From contig CAMXCT020000113.1 of assembly GCA_947184155.2 (NCBI GenBank), forward strand, positions 914,001 through 978,000: a DNA stretch of 64,000 bases. The letters run 5' to 3'. Within the stretch, counting starts at the first letter, position 1. Every line of letters starts with the position of its first letter. A program made the translations under genes and the position numbers. This stretch comes from Cladocopium goreaui (taxonomy: Eukaryota > Sar > Dinophyceae > Suessiales > Symbiodiniaceae). This document shows positions 45,101-55,719 of this stretch, one piece after another. The notes beneath the pieces were generated by a model. It was given only the letters and a program-made list of their open reading frames with translations. It did no database searches and was not told where the DNA came from.

Positions 45101-46838
45101 CATTCTGTGCCTTCTCCTTCTTTTTCTTCTCAGGCTCTGTCTTCGTCTTCTGGTCCTTTGCTGTGCCAGTCTCCTGAACTGACTTCGGCTTGGTCTCATC
45201 TTCTTTGCTTTTCTTCTTTGCTTCCTTGTCTCTCTGCTTCTCCTCAGGCTTCGTCTTCATCGTCTGATCCTTTGCAGATCCTGTCTTCTCATCTGGCTTC
45301 TTCTCCTCGCTTGGCTCTGTGGATTTCTTCTTTGCCGCCTTCTCCTTCTGCTTCTCCTCAGGTTTCGTCTTTGTCTTCTCATCCTTCGCAGAGCCGGTCT
45401 TCTCACCTGACTTCTTGTTCTCCTGGTCTTCATTCTTTGCCACCTTCTCCCTCTGCTTCTCCTCAGGTGTTGTCTTTGTCTTCTGATCCTTCGAAGAGCC
45501 AGTCTTCTCGCCTGACTTTTGGTTCTCCTCCTGGTCTTCATTCTGTGCCTTCTCCTTCTTTTTCTTCTCAGGCTCTGTCTTCGTCTTCTGGTCCTGTGCT
45601 GTGCCAGTCTCCTCAACTGACTTCGGCTTGGTCTCATCTTCTTTGCTTTTCTTCTTTGCTTCCTTGTCTCTCTGCTTCTCCTCAGGCTTCGTCTTCATCG
45701 TCTGATCCTTTGCAGATCCTGTCTTCTCATCTGGCTTCTTCTCCTCGCTTGGCTCTGTGGATTTCTTCTTTGCCGCGTTCTCCTTCTGCTTCTCCTCAGG
45801 TTTCGTCTTTGTCTTCTCATCCTTCGAAGAGCCAGTCTTCTCACCTGACTTTTGGTTCTCCTCCTGGTCTTCATTCTGTGCCTTCTTCTTCTTCTTCTTC
45901 TTCTCAGGCTCTGTCTTCGTCTTCTGGTCCTTTGCTGTGCCAGTCTCCTGAACTGACTTTGGCTTGGTCTCATCTTCTTTGCTTTTCTTCTTTGCTTCCT
46001 TGTCTCTCTGCTTCTCCTCAGGCTTTGTCTTCATCGTCTGATCCTTTGCAGATCCTGTCTTCTCATCTGGCTTCTTCTCCTCACTTGGCTCTGTGGATTT
46101 CTTCTGTGCCGCCTTCTCCTTCTGCTTCTCCTCAGGTGTTGTCTTTGTCTTCTGATCCTTCGCAGAGCCAGTCTTCTCGCCTGACTTCTGGTTCTCCTCC
46201 TGGTCTTCATTCTGTGCCTTCTTCTTCTTTTTCTTCTCAGGCTCTGTCTTCGTCTTCTGGTCCTGTGCTGTGCCAGTCTCCTCAACTGACTTCGGCTTGG
46301 TCTCATCTTCTTTGCTTTTCTTCTTTGCTTCCTTGTCTCTCTGCTTCTCCTCAGGCTTCGTCTTCATCGTCTGATCCTTTGCAGATCCTGTCTTCTCATG
46401 TGGCTTCTTCTCCTCGCTTGGCTCTGTGGATTTCTTCTTTGCCGCGTTCTCCTTCTGCTTCTCCTCAGGTTTCGTCTTTGTCTTCTCATCCTTCGAAGAG
46501 CCAGTCTTCTCACCTGACTTTTGGTTCTCCTCCTGGTCTTCATTTTTTGCAACCTTCTCCTTCTGCTTCTCCCCAGACTTGTTCTTTGTCTTCTCATCCT
46601 TTGCTGATCCTGTCTTTGGCGGTCTCTTGCCACTTTCATCTTTGGAGTCTGCATTGTTTCTCAACACCTCTCCTACACGTCTGAGCTGTGCAGCTGTTTC
46701 CTTTCTGTTTTGCTCGGTATCTTCAAGTGCTTGTTTTCTTTTCTTTTCAAACTTTTTGAAAGCCTCTGTCGGAACAGTTTGAGCTTTGAGTGCCCTCATC
46801 TTCTCAGCGCTCACCTGCACAGGTAAAGTAGCCGACAT
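42111..46838 (-). CDS. Lys/Glu-rich nested-repeat protein with conserved C-terminal region
   Basis: Predicted exons: 46838-44781, 44646-~44580, 44390-44289, 44111-43903, 43693-43585, 43492-43394, 43325-43158, 43084-42846, 42669-42478 and 42374-42111 (stop TGA). The first exon starts MSATLPVQVSAEKMRALK and encodes 686 residues, mostly charged repeats such as KTGSAKDQTMKTKPEEKQ. Later exons are ordinary: DPLKDLERVGTLDSIELA, TKPSDLNPDERKRQYSSL, FTMLKSWMTNPDLSSIDV, LRTDRYTT-VTILQLEKIYG, KARMYKVLKEVVEDTSTG, IYGFVLHTDLPKASLKGR and EKLKIPVSSIIADEIAGF, ending in a basic Ser/Ala tail. Most junctions agree in phase. The region from LKSWM to MYKVLKE matches an uncharacterised family I recall from dinoflagellates. 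The exon 42669-42478 needs a one-base gain near 42595 to link VRVLVRIQDSSHR with LKALVNGIPSCIKEI. Likely intrinsically disordered N-terminus; role unknown. Confidence 0.7.
44990..46590 (-). repeat. Coding higher-order repeat, ~336-bp units of four ~84-bp subunits
   Basis: The block TCCTTGTCTCTCTGCTTCTC recurs at 45223, 45661, 45997 and 46330: spacings 438, 336 and 333 bp. The 438-bp unit carries one extra ~102-bp subunit (VAKNEDQENKKSGEKTGSA). Each subunit has a (E/K)TG(S/T)AKDQKTKT core. Indels are multiples of three. Confidence 0.9.
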
Positions 46839-46919
46839 AGCCCCCCAGCCAAGTATTACATCAGTGTTCGTTGTGATATAAATAGTGGAGCATGTGCATA
46901 TGCTCACATGAAAATGAAA

Positions 46920-47700
46920 CATCAGGGATAGTCAGCCATATATATATAATATATAAACAAATACTACTTACAGAGTTTTCCCTACTCAATAGGGTTAGCC
47001 AGCCTCAAACTCTTTTCCATCCGGCATGGCTGGAACTAGATCGACTAGGTTGTTCCCGAAAAAACCCGCTGGAGCCACAGAATAGATCGATCGTTTTTTT
47101 TGACCAAACCACCAAAAATGAGATTTCACGACACGAAATGACACGCCCCCTGAACTTGGTGGGCACCCCCGACACTTTTTAAGGGGTCCCACTACGGCAC
47201 CCCTAAGGAACCACCCGAGACACGCCACTGACACGTTTGACACGCGCCTTTTTTGGGATTTGGATAGATTTGGAATTTTCTCAGATTTCAAGCCCAAAAC
47301 ATTTACCAGATTCCGTTTGGGATTTTACCGTAACTTGCCCAACGAGCTTGCAGGCTCATGGTTTGAAATGGAGATGAACCCTTTTTGCTCGGTAAAAATA
47401 TCATTGTCCAAAAGATTATGCCCAGCTGTTGTCATTCCCCAAAATGCATTGTCCCATACCATAAGATCACCTATGAAAACGTATGGTTGTTGGTTCGAAT
47501 ATGTGAGCTAGCTATTATTTGGTGGTTACATTCAGATACTTCTTGTGGAAACAAAAGGTACCCATATACCCAACAGCTTTTCAGAGGTTAACATTATCCG
47601 TGACACCTCAGCAGCAAGTTCAACAGTCTGTATTTTCCACACCCCAAGGAACTGTTTGGATCTAAAGTTTGACAGAGTCAAGTAGTATCCGGCAAATCGT
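46920..47700. other. Intergenic stretch, no supported gene
   Basis: Separates the Lys/Glu-repeat gene from the small Cys-rich gene. No repeat structure; 47180-47200 shares AAGGGGTCCCACTACGGCAC with 60153-60175 and, shorter, 38273-38290. Confidence 0.45.
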
Positions 47701-47718
47701 CTTGGTGCGATCTAACAT

Positions 47719-48214
47719 CTAGTTAGTGTCTGGGTTTTCAGCAGCCCGGCGGCGCTCCAACTCCGTCATGAGTTGGCAGGAAATCTCATCACATCGACAG
47801 TCCTGGCAATTTGCCGCAAGTGGTCCTCGTTCGCTCCTGAGTACGGAGGGTTGGAGGTGCTTCAACGAATGTCCCACAACACATGGAAGATTTAAGTAGT
47901 ATTATTCGTATATACATGTCACCTTCAGAACATTTCATTGCCAACTCTGGGTAAGTAGGAACCAAGAATCTCGTCCAGCCAGCGGCGAATCAAACACATA
48001 TAGCATGAGAGGCATGCCCGGTCACATCCCAGAATTTCAAGTGACCGTTGCAACTCTTCTCTACTTTCAGGCACACGTGTCACATGCACCATGCTAGCCA
48101 TTTTCTAGGACTGGCTGCCGGAAAAACACCCTAACATCAACGGAAATGGCAACGGTAAAACATATACCATGTCTTCAGCTGTTCTATTGTAGACACAATG
48201 ACATCGTTCGCCAT
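47719..48214 (-). CDS. Small Cys-rich protein, 111 aa, three exons
   Basis: Exon 1 48214-48168 starts ATG (MANDVIVSTIEQLKT) and ends ACATG|GTATATG. Exon 2 48093-47946, after tggctag, reads MVHVTRVPESREELQRS, EILGCDRACLSCYMCLIR and RWLDEILGSYLPR, ending AGA|GTTGGC. Exon 3 47859-47719, after cgttgaag, reads HLQPSVLRSERGPLAAN, CQDCRCDEISCQLMTEL and ends ENPDTN before TAG. All phases and lengths close exactly (47 + 148 + 141 nt). Two cysteine clusters, C-x3-C-x2-C-x2-C at residues 39-49 and C-x2-C-x-C-x4-C at 83-93, suggest metal binding. It starts 182 bp after the stop of the upstream gene. No known domain recognised. An alternative is that exon 1 belongs to a longer 5' model. Confidence 0.65.
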
Positions 48215-48395
48215 GTTGTGTTTCTTTCCTCATGTACAAGAATACATTTTTTTCCAACCCAAACGCGAACTTCGGTACACACCGGATTCTTGCATGGAAC
48301 TCTATGACTTTGGAACCCATAAGATTGAACTTTGTAAACTATATATGGAACCTTTTTTGGACCATTAAAGGTATGTAGTCTAGTAGTTTGGAGAT

Positions 48396-50234
48396 TTATG
48401 ATGGGTTCACATGTGTCTCCACCATGCAACCCTGGAAGTCCCCAACATTAAAATAATCCCTATGTGCCCTCCTCTCACGTTTCGGGATCAGCGCCGCGAT
48501 GGCACATCCAAACTCATATGGGTAGGCCCCGCTCTTGGTCAAAGCAGACTTGATACCAGCCTCAGTATAGACATGTAGTGTTCCTAACAACAAATATTGT
48601 CGTTGCTTTATATAAAGTATAAAGGTTGTGAATTATGGTACATCCAACATCCAACGTACCAATGCACCCAAGCGACGACCTTTGTTTGACCTGATTTAGA
48701 TTTCGTCTTCTTCACAAGAACTGTTTTCCCATCTTTCTCCTGCCTCCTACATTGGGATGATGGTGAAAAAACACATCAACATTGTTTTGAAAATTAACGG
48801 ATCCACATGACCCAGTCCTCTGCAAGGCCAGCTTCAGTTGGTCCCAGGTCAAGGCGCGGTGTAGCGAAGATAGGTTTGGCAAAGTTCCCCAAAGACTTGG
48901 TTGGCTAGCCGGTGGAGCAAAAGGTCGAGACTAGTTGCAACCAGCAACATACCAAACATGTACTGTATGTGTTAAATGCCACCAAAAGGACACTGTCATT
49001 TCCATCGTTGGGCTTCCAAATGCCCCCATGGGAAAAGCCACTCTCCTGAAGAGGCAAACACATAGATAACGTATTTCACAATCTCACTACGTAATATGCA
49101 GTTTGGATACTGTATAATATGTCCATGTTTTTTAATTGGCCTAGGCTTAGTCTGCAAGTTGGATCAAATACGTGTCCTGGCACGGCACCATTGCATCAGC
49201 ATTCGCACCGGCTTCCATATGAAAAGGACCTTGTATCCGGCTAGAAACAAAGGGGAAGGAATAACCAGAGGCCTTGAAGATATAACCTTTTTATATCATT
49301 GCTGCCCGAGTCGCACTTGTCATTGGTTGTTCAATTGCGAAATATACTCCGCGCTGATGAGCATAATATATCCTGATAGGTTCATCCGATGACACAATGC
49401 CACGTACACATTGGAACAACAAACATAAGTGTCATTTGGAAAAATCATCCTTGCTGAGGCAGACATGTTACAGGTAAAGGAGTCGCATCACCAGCACGTT
49501 TGATAGGAGTACTGTTTTGGAATCCCCGCCGCCAGGATTCCACCAATTGCGTTTGGTGGATCCCTGTGACCTCAGCAGTCCATCATTCAGGCAGCTCCGA
49601 TTGGCCCTGAATGCATACCATCTGATTTGATCACCAAGATACAGGAATACCCATGTAGCACATGGAGGGGCTAGAAAGAGTAGCTCATTTTTGCGAATAT
49701 TTCTTACCTGCAATGGTCTGAGTGATGGAGAGGTAAAGGGATACCCACGAATACCCAGAGACACCAGAAACAGAGCTTGAGCTGAATGCAAGATAGTCAC
49801 AGCCGCCAGAATTGTCACGAAACCAGTGGTCCGAAGTATATTGTGGTTGGCAGAGTAGCGAACCTTATGTTAGAACATGTTGCAACCAGTTTGAACTTAA
49901 ACAAAACCCTTGGCATTCTAACACATTCTAACATGTACGAACTTACGAGGAACTTGCAGCCAAGAGACATCGAAAGGCTTGATGTGGTACCCGCAGTCGT
50001 GAAGAGCACGTGATAGCTGTCCTTCTCCTGCGCAGATTTCTACCTGAGCAGCTGTAGTTTTTTTGTTGCCCAATGGGGATGCGTGGAATCTAGATACTTT
50101 CAATTGCCCTAAATCTATAGCCTTTCAATGACCATTTGCTAGCTAGATGCTGCATCCAGCGCATCATGTTCTTCCGGGTAAGGCACATTGCTGGATAGCC
50201 ACGCGAGAATTGCAATAAGATAAGCTGGCTTCAT
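48396..50234 (-). CDS. Methyltransferase-like protein of a dinoflagellate-expanded family
   Basis: Predicted exons: 50234-50187 (MKPAYLIAILAWLSSN, signal-like), 50043-49954, 49863-49783, 49707-~49480, 49353-~49318, ~49240-49170, 49045-48983, 48930-48812, 48746-48680 and 48560-48396 (stop TAA). Motifs in order: VEICAGEGQLSRALHDCGY (a motif I-like glycine loop then KPFDV), NILRTTGFVTILAAV, LLFLAPPCATWVFL (PPC motif), STKRNWWNPGGG, RGVYFAIEQPMTS, KPVRMLMQWCR, QRTG-RQEKDGKTVLVKKT and SALTKSGAYPYEFGCAIA. The E-x-C-A-G-x-G and PPC motifs recall SAM-dependent (C5-MTase-like) folds, and the whole order matches a high-copy uncharacterised family I remember from Symbiodinium. Methyl transfer is unproven. 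The junctions after 49480 and 49170 are unresolved; one donor is GC (TTCA|GCTC at 49783). Confidence 0.7.
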
Positions 50235-50274
50235 TTTGAAGCATTGATTATAGCCTATGGATCAGCAACTTGAA

Positions 50275-50466
50275 TCAAAAGGGTTTGCGAAGTTCACTAT
50301 ACACACCAATCATGGGACCACACAGCACCCTACACATGCTCGAAGGTGGAGCGGCTTCATCGCAAACCACTTCCTCACTACGCAAGGTGCAGCACATCGG
50401 GTTTTCTGTCGGACCCATGCCATGTTGTCGTTGGACACGGACATAGGCAGCGAAAAGGTCTGACAT
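50275..50466 (-). CDS. Possible first exon, 64 codons
   Basis: Starts MSDLFAAYVRVQRQHG and continues SEEVVCDEAAPPSSMCR, with a possible donor TGTAGG|GTGCTG in phase 0. It could be an alternative 5' exon of the methyltransferase-like gene (whose next exon starts in phase 0) or a separate small ORF. Confidence 0.35.
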   Translation of the reverse strand: MSDLFAAYVRVQRQHGMGPTENPMCCTLRSEEVVCDEAAPPSSMCRVLCGPMIGVYSELRKPF

Positions 50467-50673
50467 CGAAAGTTGGGAACTGCCAAACTTCTGTTATGTT
50501 GTGACCTACGCCACCCATGTCTAGGCCCCTGTGTCATGGCAGCATGTTTGCCTATATCGGTTCTAAAAGACTAGTCTTTCAGGCGATGCAGCGGCAGTCG
50601 GATGACCATGCAAACAAACTACAGCATGAGAACTCTTGCACTTCAAACACGAAGAGTTGAAACATGACTTAGA

Positions 50674-50769
50674 CTAATCATATATCAAGATAGAACGGGC
50701 CACCCGATGCACCACATCATGAACCACCCCAAAAGCAGGGAAAATGGTAATCCCTGACTCACCCAGCTG
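50674..50769 (-). CDS. Possible short terminal exon
   Basis: After tgtgtccag it reads QLGESGITIFPAFGVVHD then VVHRVARSILIYD and TAG. It lies between two gene models and fits neither with certainty. Confidence 0.3.
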   Translation of the reverse strand, partial: QLGESGITIFPAFGVVHDVVHRVARSILIYD

Positions 50770-50867
50770 CTGGACACACAGTTTAAAAATAAAATGAATT
50801 GTATTTTGTTTTTTTGCGTGGCTAGTATGTTGACTCTCATTTGTGATCCAGCATGTGAACACTTTGA

Positions 50868-53800
50868 CTACTTACGCGCGCCCCTACCCTTTGCAGCGGG
50901 CTTCTTGACCTTAGACTTCTTACGCTGCAACGGCTCTTTGTTCATGGACTCCTTTGCGTCGATCTTTTTCTTTGGCAGCCTGGGAGCGGAGACAAACCAC
51001 AAAGAACAGGGAAGTTGATGAAAATCACGAATACTCATGTCACAACGTGACACGTAAAAATTCACCTAGCAACTTGGCTTTCGCAGCTTTGACCAGACCC
51101 TGTGGATCTAAAAAGCCCTCACTGGCAGCATCTTTCCTCAGCCAGCTGGATTCCGTGTATCAAGAGAACCAAGTTCAAAGGAAACTTTTGGTTACGTAAA
51201 GGTGTGTCGTTCATACAAAATTTTCTGCAGAAAGGCATATCCCATATCACACACAACATAGACCAAGATTCAAGGTATATTTCTGTCGGCCCTGAGGGCT
51301 GACATAGACTTGGTAGATGTCACCAGCATGCTTCCCAGCGGTTCTCCTCCTCAACTCCACATTCCATCCATCCTGCAGCGCAATTCGCTGTTCCAAGACG
51401 TATTGCCTTAGCTATGTATACCACAGATGGGAAATCCAACTAGCAACAACTCTGGGAAGGAAAGGCACTGTCTCGAAAAAAAACACATTAAAAGACATGT
51501 TGCGCTCTTGGCTCTTTCTCTCTCTTGCGATTTGCTAGCTCTAATTGTTTGGACGGTATTGGCACTGCACCAACAGCCTTTGACAAAGCCAGTTGTTGGG
51601 CACGTGATATGGTAACAGTGTATTGAGACGAAGCGTAGTCCCGGAAGTCCTCAAACTTGACCACTGCTGCGACGGTAGCTGCCTGCATGTCATAGCACAT
51701 GGAGGGAAAAGAGACTTAATGAGAGGCATTGAGATCCAACCCTGAATCCTACCACAAAGTATGAATCAAATTGTAATCACCCGATTACAGATTGCCCACT
51801 ATTGCCCGAACTATCTCCCAAAGTAACTGTGTTTTGACCACATCGGCAGGCGAGCCTCTTTCCTGGGTTTGCTGGTCTTTGTCGAGGCCAGCTCCGAATC
51901 TTTCACGGGTGGAGCCGGTGGTGGAGTTGGCAAGCCTGAGAAGTTATTTGTTCAAGATACGGAAGGATCCCAACGTATAAAAATCATATTACAACCCCAT
52001 GGGCCTATGGGTCCTGCATAGAAAAAAAATAATTAAGGGTTCGTTTTCAAATTAGGATTGAGGTAGACAACAGGCTCAACTAAATCCCAACATTTGCAGC
52101 GAGAACAACAACTTAAGACTTAAGAATAAGCCGAGTAACCTGAGCACTTTTTCCGAATGCCCCGTGCTGGAACATTGGTAGGTGGAAGGTCAGGCAAAGA
52201 TCCACGAGCCTGCAGAGACATCAGAGACTGGGGCACACAAACATATGCACATACACGAGGGAAGATACAAATTCAAAAGGAATTATAAACAAAAACAAGT
52301 AAAAATGAAATAAGGCAAAGCAAAAGGAACATCTTGAGAGATAGCAGAGCGAAGTCTTTCTTGCTTCAGTGGCTGCTGAACTGTCGAACCAACTGTGTAA
52401 CTAGGTATTTGTATTACTGGCGCCGCCGTTGGTATGGTCCACCTGTTCAATGTGGTTTGCTTTCTCTTTTGGTTTTGAAGAAGCCGAACAGTGTAGGACG
52501 AACCTGATGTCACATCTATAAACGACGATTGCACAGATGTGCTCCACCTTTTCAGGTTTGAACGTGGATACTGATAGTTGATGGTGAGCCCAGCCTGTTC
52601 CGCATTGTTTGTCCCCCTCATCTTGGAACGTTCCTTTGTCTTTTCGTCTTCTTCCTGTCTATCATCATCACCTTCCATTTCATCTTCCCTCATGACCTTC
52701 TCAGACTCATCACTGCTGCTATCCGTAGAAGAGGTGGAACTTGAATATGAGCTGCTGTCACTGCCTCTGCTAGGTCCCTGTTCAAGCAACCTTCTCTCCT
52801 CACTTGTGGCTCCATCACTCATCTTTTCGTCATCCTCATCTTCGCTTTTTTCCTCTACCTTTTTGTCCTCATCTGCCATCTCCATTTTGCTTGTCTCCTC
52901 ATGCGCTTCCTCTTCACAAGCCGAGCTCTGGTCATCCTCGTCCATGACTTCCGAACATCCGTCATCACCACCCTCAGTGATCTTATCATGAGTGCTTCCA
53001 GGGTGTGATGATCCCGGGTCTGCATCTTGGGGAGTCACAGACATCTCATCATCATCGGCATCTTGTTTCGGCTCTGTGTCTTTGTTGTTGGCTCGGGTCT
53101 GGCTTCTTTTGTTTCTCTAATTTTTTTCCATCTGTTCGATGATCCATCTGTTCAAGTCTTCGCCTGAGAGCCGCTTCAGAAAGTCTGCATCCTGGTTTGC
53201 AATCATTTCTTTGATGCTCTGTGGTGTAATGTCTTTGCTGATGCTGCTGCTTGCTGAACCGGAAACTTTTTTTTTGGGTTCCTCCTCTGCTTCTGGCTCA
53301 GAACCATCAGCATGGCGATTCTGAACAGGAACTTCATCATCAGAGCCAACCAGGAAACGGAACATGTCAAATGAGTCATCAGTGCCTCTGTTGCCACCCT
53401 CACCCTCGCATTCCTCTTCCTCATCCTCATTCATCTCCTCATCATTCTCCTCTCCTTCACTGTCGCCCTCCTTTGCCTCGGCATCCTTGCACCCTCCTGT
53501 CTGCTCATCCTTATATTATTCTTCTTCTTCTTCATCATCATCATCTTCGGAGCTCTCCTCTGGCTGGCCATCCTCGCACCCTTCTGTCTCCTCATCCTTC
53601 TCTCCTCCTTCATCATCGTCGCTCTCCTCTGGCTGGCCATCCTTGCATCCTTCTTTCTCCTCATCTTCATCTTTTTCTTCTTCTTCTTCTTCACTGTCGC
53701 TCTCCTTGGGCTGGCTCTTCTCATCCTTGAATCCTTCTGCCTCCACATTATCCTTTTCTTCTTCTTCTTCTTCATCATCGCTTGTGTCTGGCTGGCCATC

Positions 53801-54956
53801 CTTGCCTCCTTCTGTCTCCTTATCCTCCTCCTCTTCTTCTGCGCTGTCACTCTCCTCGGGCTGCTTGTTCTCATCCTTGAATCCTTCTGTCTTCTCATCA
53901 TCCTGTCCTCCTTCTTCGCTGTCGCTCTCCTCTGGCTGGCTGTTCTCAACATTGCATGCCTCTTTCTCATCATCTTCTTCTCCTTCGCTGTCGCCTTCCT
54001 TCAACTGGCCATCCTTGCATCCTTCTGCCTCCTCATCCTTCTCGTCTCCTTCATCATCATCACTCTCCTTTGGCTTTCCATCCTTGTTTCCTTCTGTCTC
54101 CTCATCCTTCTCTCCTCCTTCATCATCGTCGCTCTCCTCTGGCTGGCCATCCTTGCCACCCTCCTATCTCCTCATCCTTCTCTCCTCCTTCATCATCGTT
54201 GCTCTCCTCTGGCTGGCCATCCTTGCATCCTTCTGTCTCCTCATCCTCATCTTTTTCTTCTTCTTCTTCTTCTTCGCTATCGCTCTCCTTGGGCTGGCTC
54301 TTCTCATCCTTGAATCCTTCTGCCTCCACATCCTCATTTTCTTCTTCTTCATCGTCGCTCCTGTCTGGCTGGCCATCCTTGCATCCTTCTTTCTCATCGC
54401 TTTCTTCTCCTTTGCTGTCGTCATCCTTCGGTTGGCCATCCTTGCATCCTTCTGCCTCCTCATCTGACTCTTCTACTTTGCTTTCCTCATCATCCTTACT
54501 TTCATCTTCTGTTGTATCGACATCACCTGCAAGTTGCGACAATGAGTTTCCCAATGCATAAACAAAATTTTAATTCCACCTTGATATTTGACGGAAACAA
54601 AACAGTAAACGCCAATCCCCCATTGCCAAACTTGGTTCCTAGTACCTGACTCGTTTTCTTCTTCCAGGTCGTTTTCTGGAATAGCTTGTGGGTCCTTAAG
54701 TGGAGCAGCAATCCCTTTGAAAATCGGAAACCGTCGCCAGCTAGAAAAGGTACTTGGTAGACCTTATGTACGTGGGTGAAAGAAAAAATCACTAACAGCA
54801 AAGTCAAGGAGTCAGTAGCACCAGGTTGCCTTAGTGATGTGATAGGCCATAAAGGCCAGGTGAGATACCACATGGTTTTCATACAATGGATCGTGCGTTT
54901 TATATCTCAAAGTAACATAGACCCGGGCAAGCCGGCGGCGGAAGTTTCCCAAACAT
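50868..54956 (-). CDS. Acidic-repeat protein with methyl-CpG-binding-like domain
   Basis: Predicted exons: 54956-54923 (MFGKLPPPACP), 54714-54646, 54526-52334, 52209-52140, 51935-51856, 51682-51497, 51411-51284, 51145-51047 and 50979-50868 (stop TAG). All modelled junctions agree in phase. The 2.2-kb exon encodes acidic repeats (EGCKDGQPEESDDDEGGE type), then mixed sequence with SNLKRWSTSVQSSFIDV. The exon at 51411 carries DGWNVELRRRTAGKHAGD followed by YQVYVSPQG-R, matching the GW...RR-x-G-x-x-AG-x-x-D/Y-x-VY-x-x-(S/N)PQGK signature of MBD domains. The C-terminus is basic (LQRKKSKVKKPAAKG), nuclear-signal-like. Likely a chromatin-bound reader by family knowledge. Oddities: a one-base frame shift near 54160, in-frame TAA at 53516 and TAG at 53117; donors GA at 52334 and 51284 and GC at 51856. 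Confidence 0.6.
53430..54500 (-). repeat. Coding Asp/Glu repeat, ~84-90 bp units
   Basis: About a dozen units of GGATGGCCAGCCAGAGGAGA-like sequence on the minus strand, encoding GCKDGQPEES-D/E runs. Plus-strand long frames (SSSFSPPSS iterations) are antisense shadows. Confidence 0.9.
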
Positions 54957-54989
54957 AAATGACCTATAGTTCAAAGACAACCTGTCCCG

Positions 54990-55695
54990 ACCGTGTCCTT
55001 CCCTCGACACTCCACACCTCACACTGCACACTGCACTCTTCGCACTCCAAACTTCACACTCCACACTTCACACTCCACACTTCTCACTTCTCACTTCTCA
55101 CTGCTTCCTTCACACTCCAAACCTCACACTTTCACACTTCACACTTCACACTGCACACTTCACACTTCACAGTCCACACTTCACACTTCACACTTCACAG
55201 TCCACACTTCACACTTCACACTTCACAGTCCACACTTCTCACTTCGCACTTCACACTTCACACTTCTCACTTCTCACTGCTTCCTTCACACTCCAAACTT
55301 CACACTTCACACTTCACACTTCTCACTTTGCACTTCACACTCCACACTTCACACTTCTCACTTCTCACTTCTCACTTCTTCCTTCACACTCCTAACTTCA
55401 CACTTCTCACTTCGCACTTCACACTCCACACTTCACACTCCACACTTCACACTTCTCACTTCTCACTGCTCCCTTCCCACTCCAAACTTCACACTCCAAA
55501 CTTCACACTTCACACTTCTCACTTCGCACTTCACACTCCACACTTCACTCACCCTTCACACTTCACAGTCCACACTTCACACTTCTCACTGCTTCCTTCA
55601 CACTCCAAACCTCACACTTCACACTTCACACTGCGCTCTTCGCACTCCACACTTAAACTTCACACTCCACACTTCACGCCCCACACGTCCAACTG
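54990..55695. repeat. CACTTCACACTTCACACTC minisatellite
   Basis: About 700 bp of 8-10-bp CTTCACACT units with higher-order blocks (for example CACTGCTTCCTTCACACTCC recurring). Plus-strand frames of 251-267 codons (FTLHTSH iterations) are artefacts. It begins within ~35 bp of the predicted start of the acidic/MBD gene. Confidence 0.95.
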
Positions 55696-55719
55696 CTCTA
55701 AACTTACGTGCAACAAAAA

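Noticed and set aside
44984-46684. 566-codon plus-strand frame rich in Ser/Leu/Pro
   Set aside because: Antisense shadow of the Lys/Glu repeat exon; the minus frame has the coherent start, splice sites and downstream exons.
47490-47505. GGTTCGAAT as a tRNA T-loop
   Set aside because: No matching acceptor, D or anticodon stems around it.
53117-53518. Stop-codon reassignment (TAA/TAG read as Gln)
   Set aside because: Many other exons here end plausibly at TAA or TAG, and a frame shift nearby points to sequence error or decay.
53364-54561. 367- and 201-codon plus-strand Ser-rich frames
   Set aside because: Antisense of the acidic repeat exon on the minus strand.
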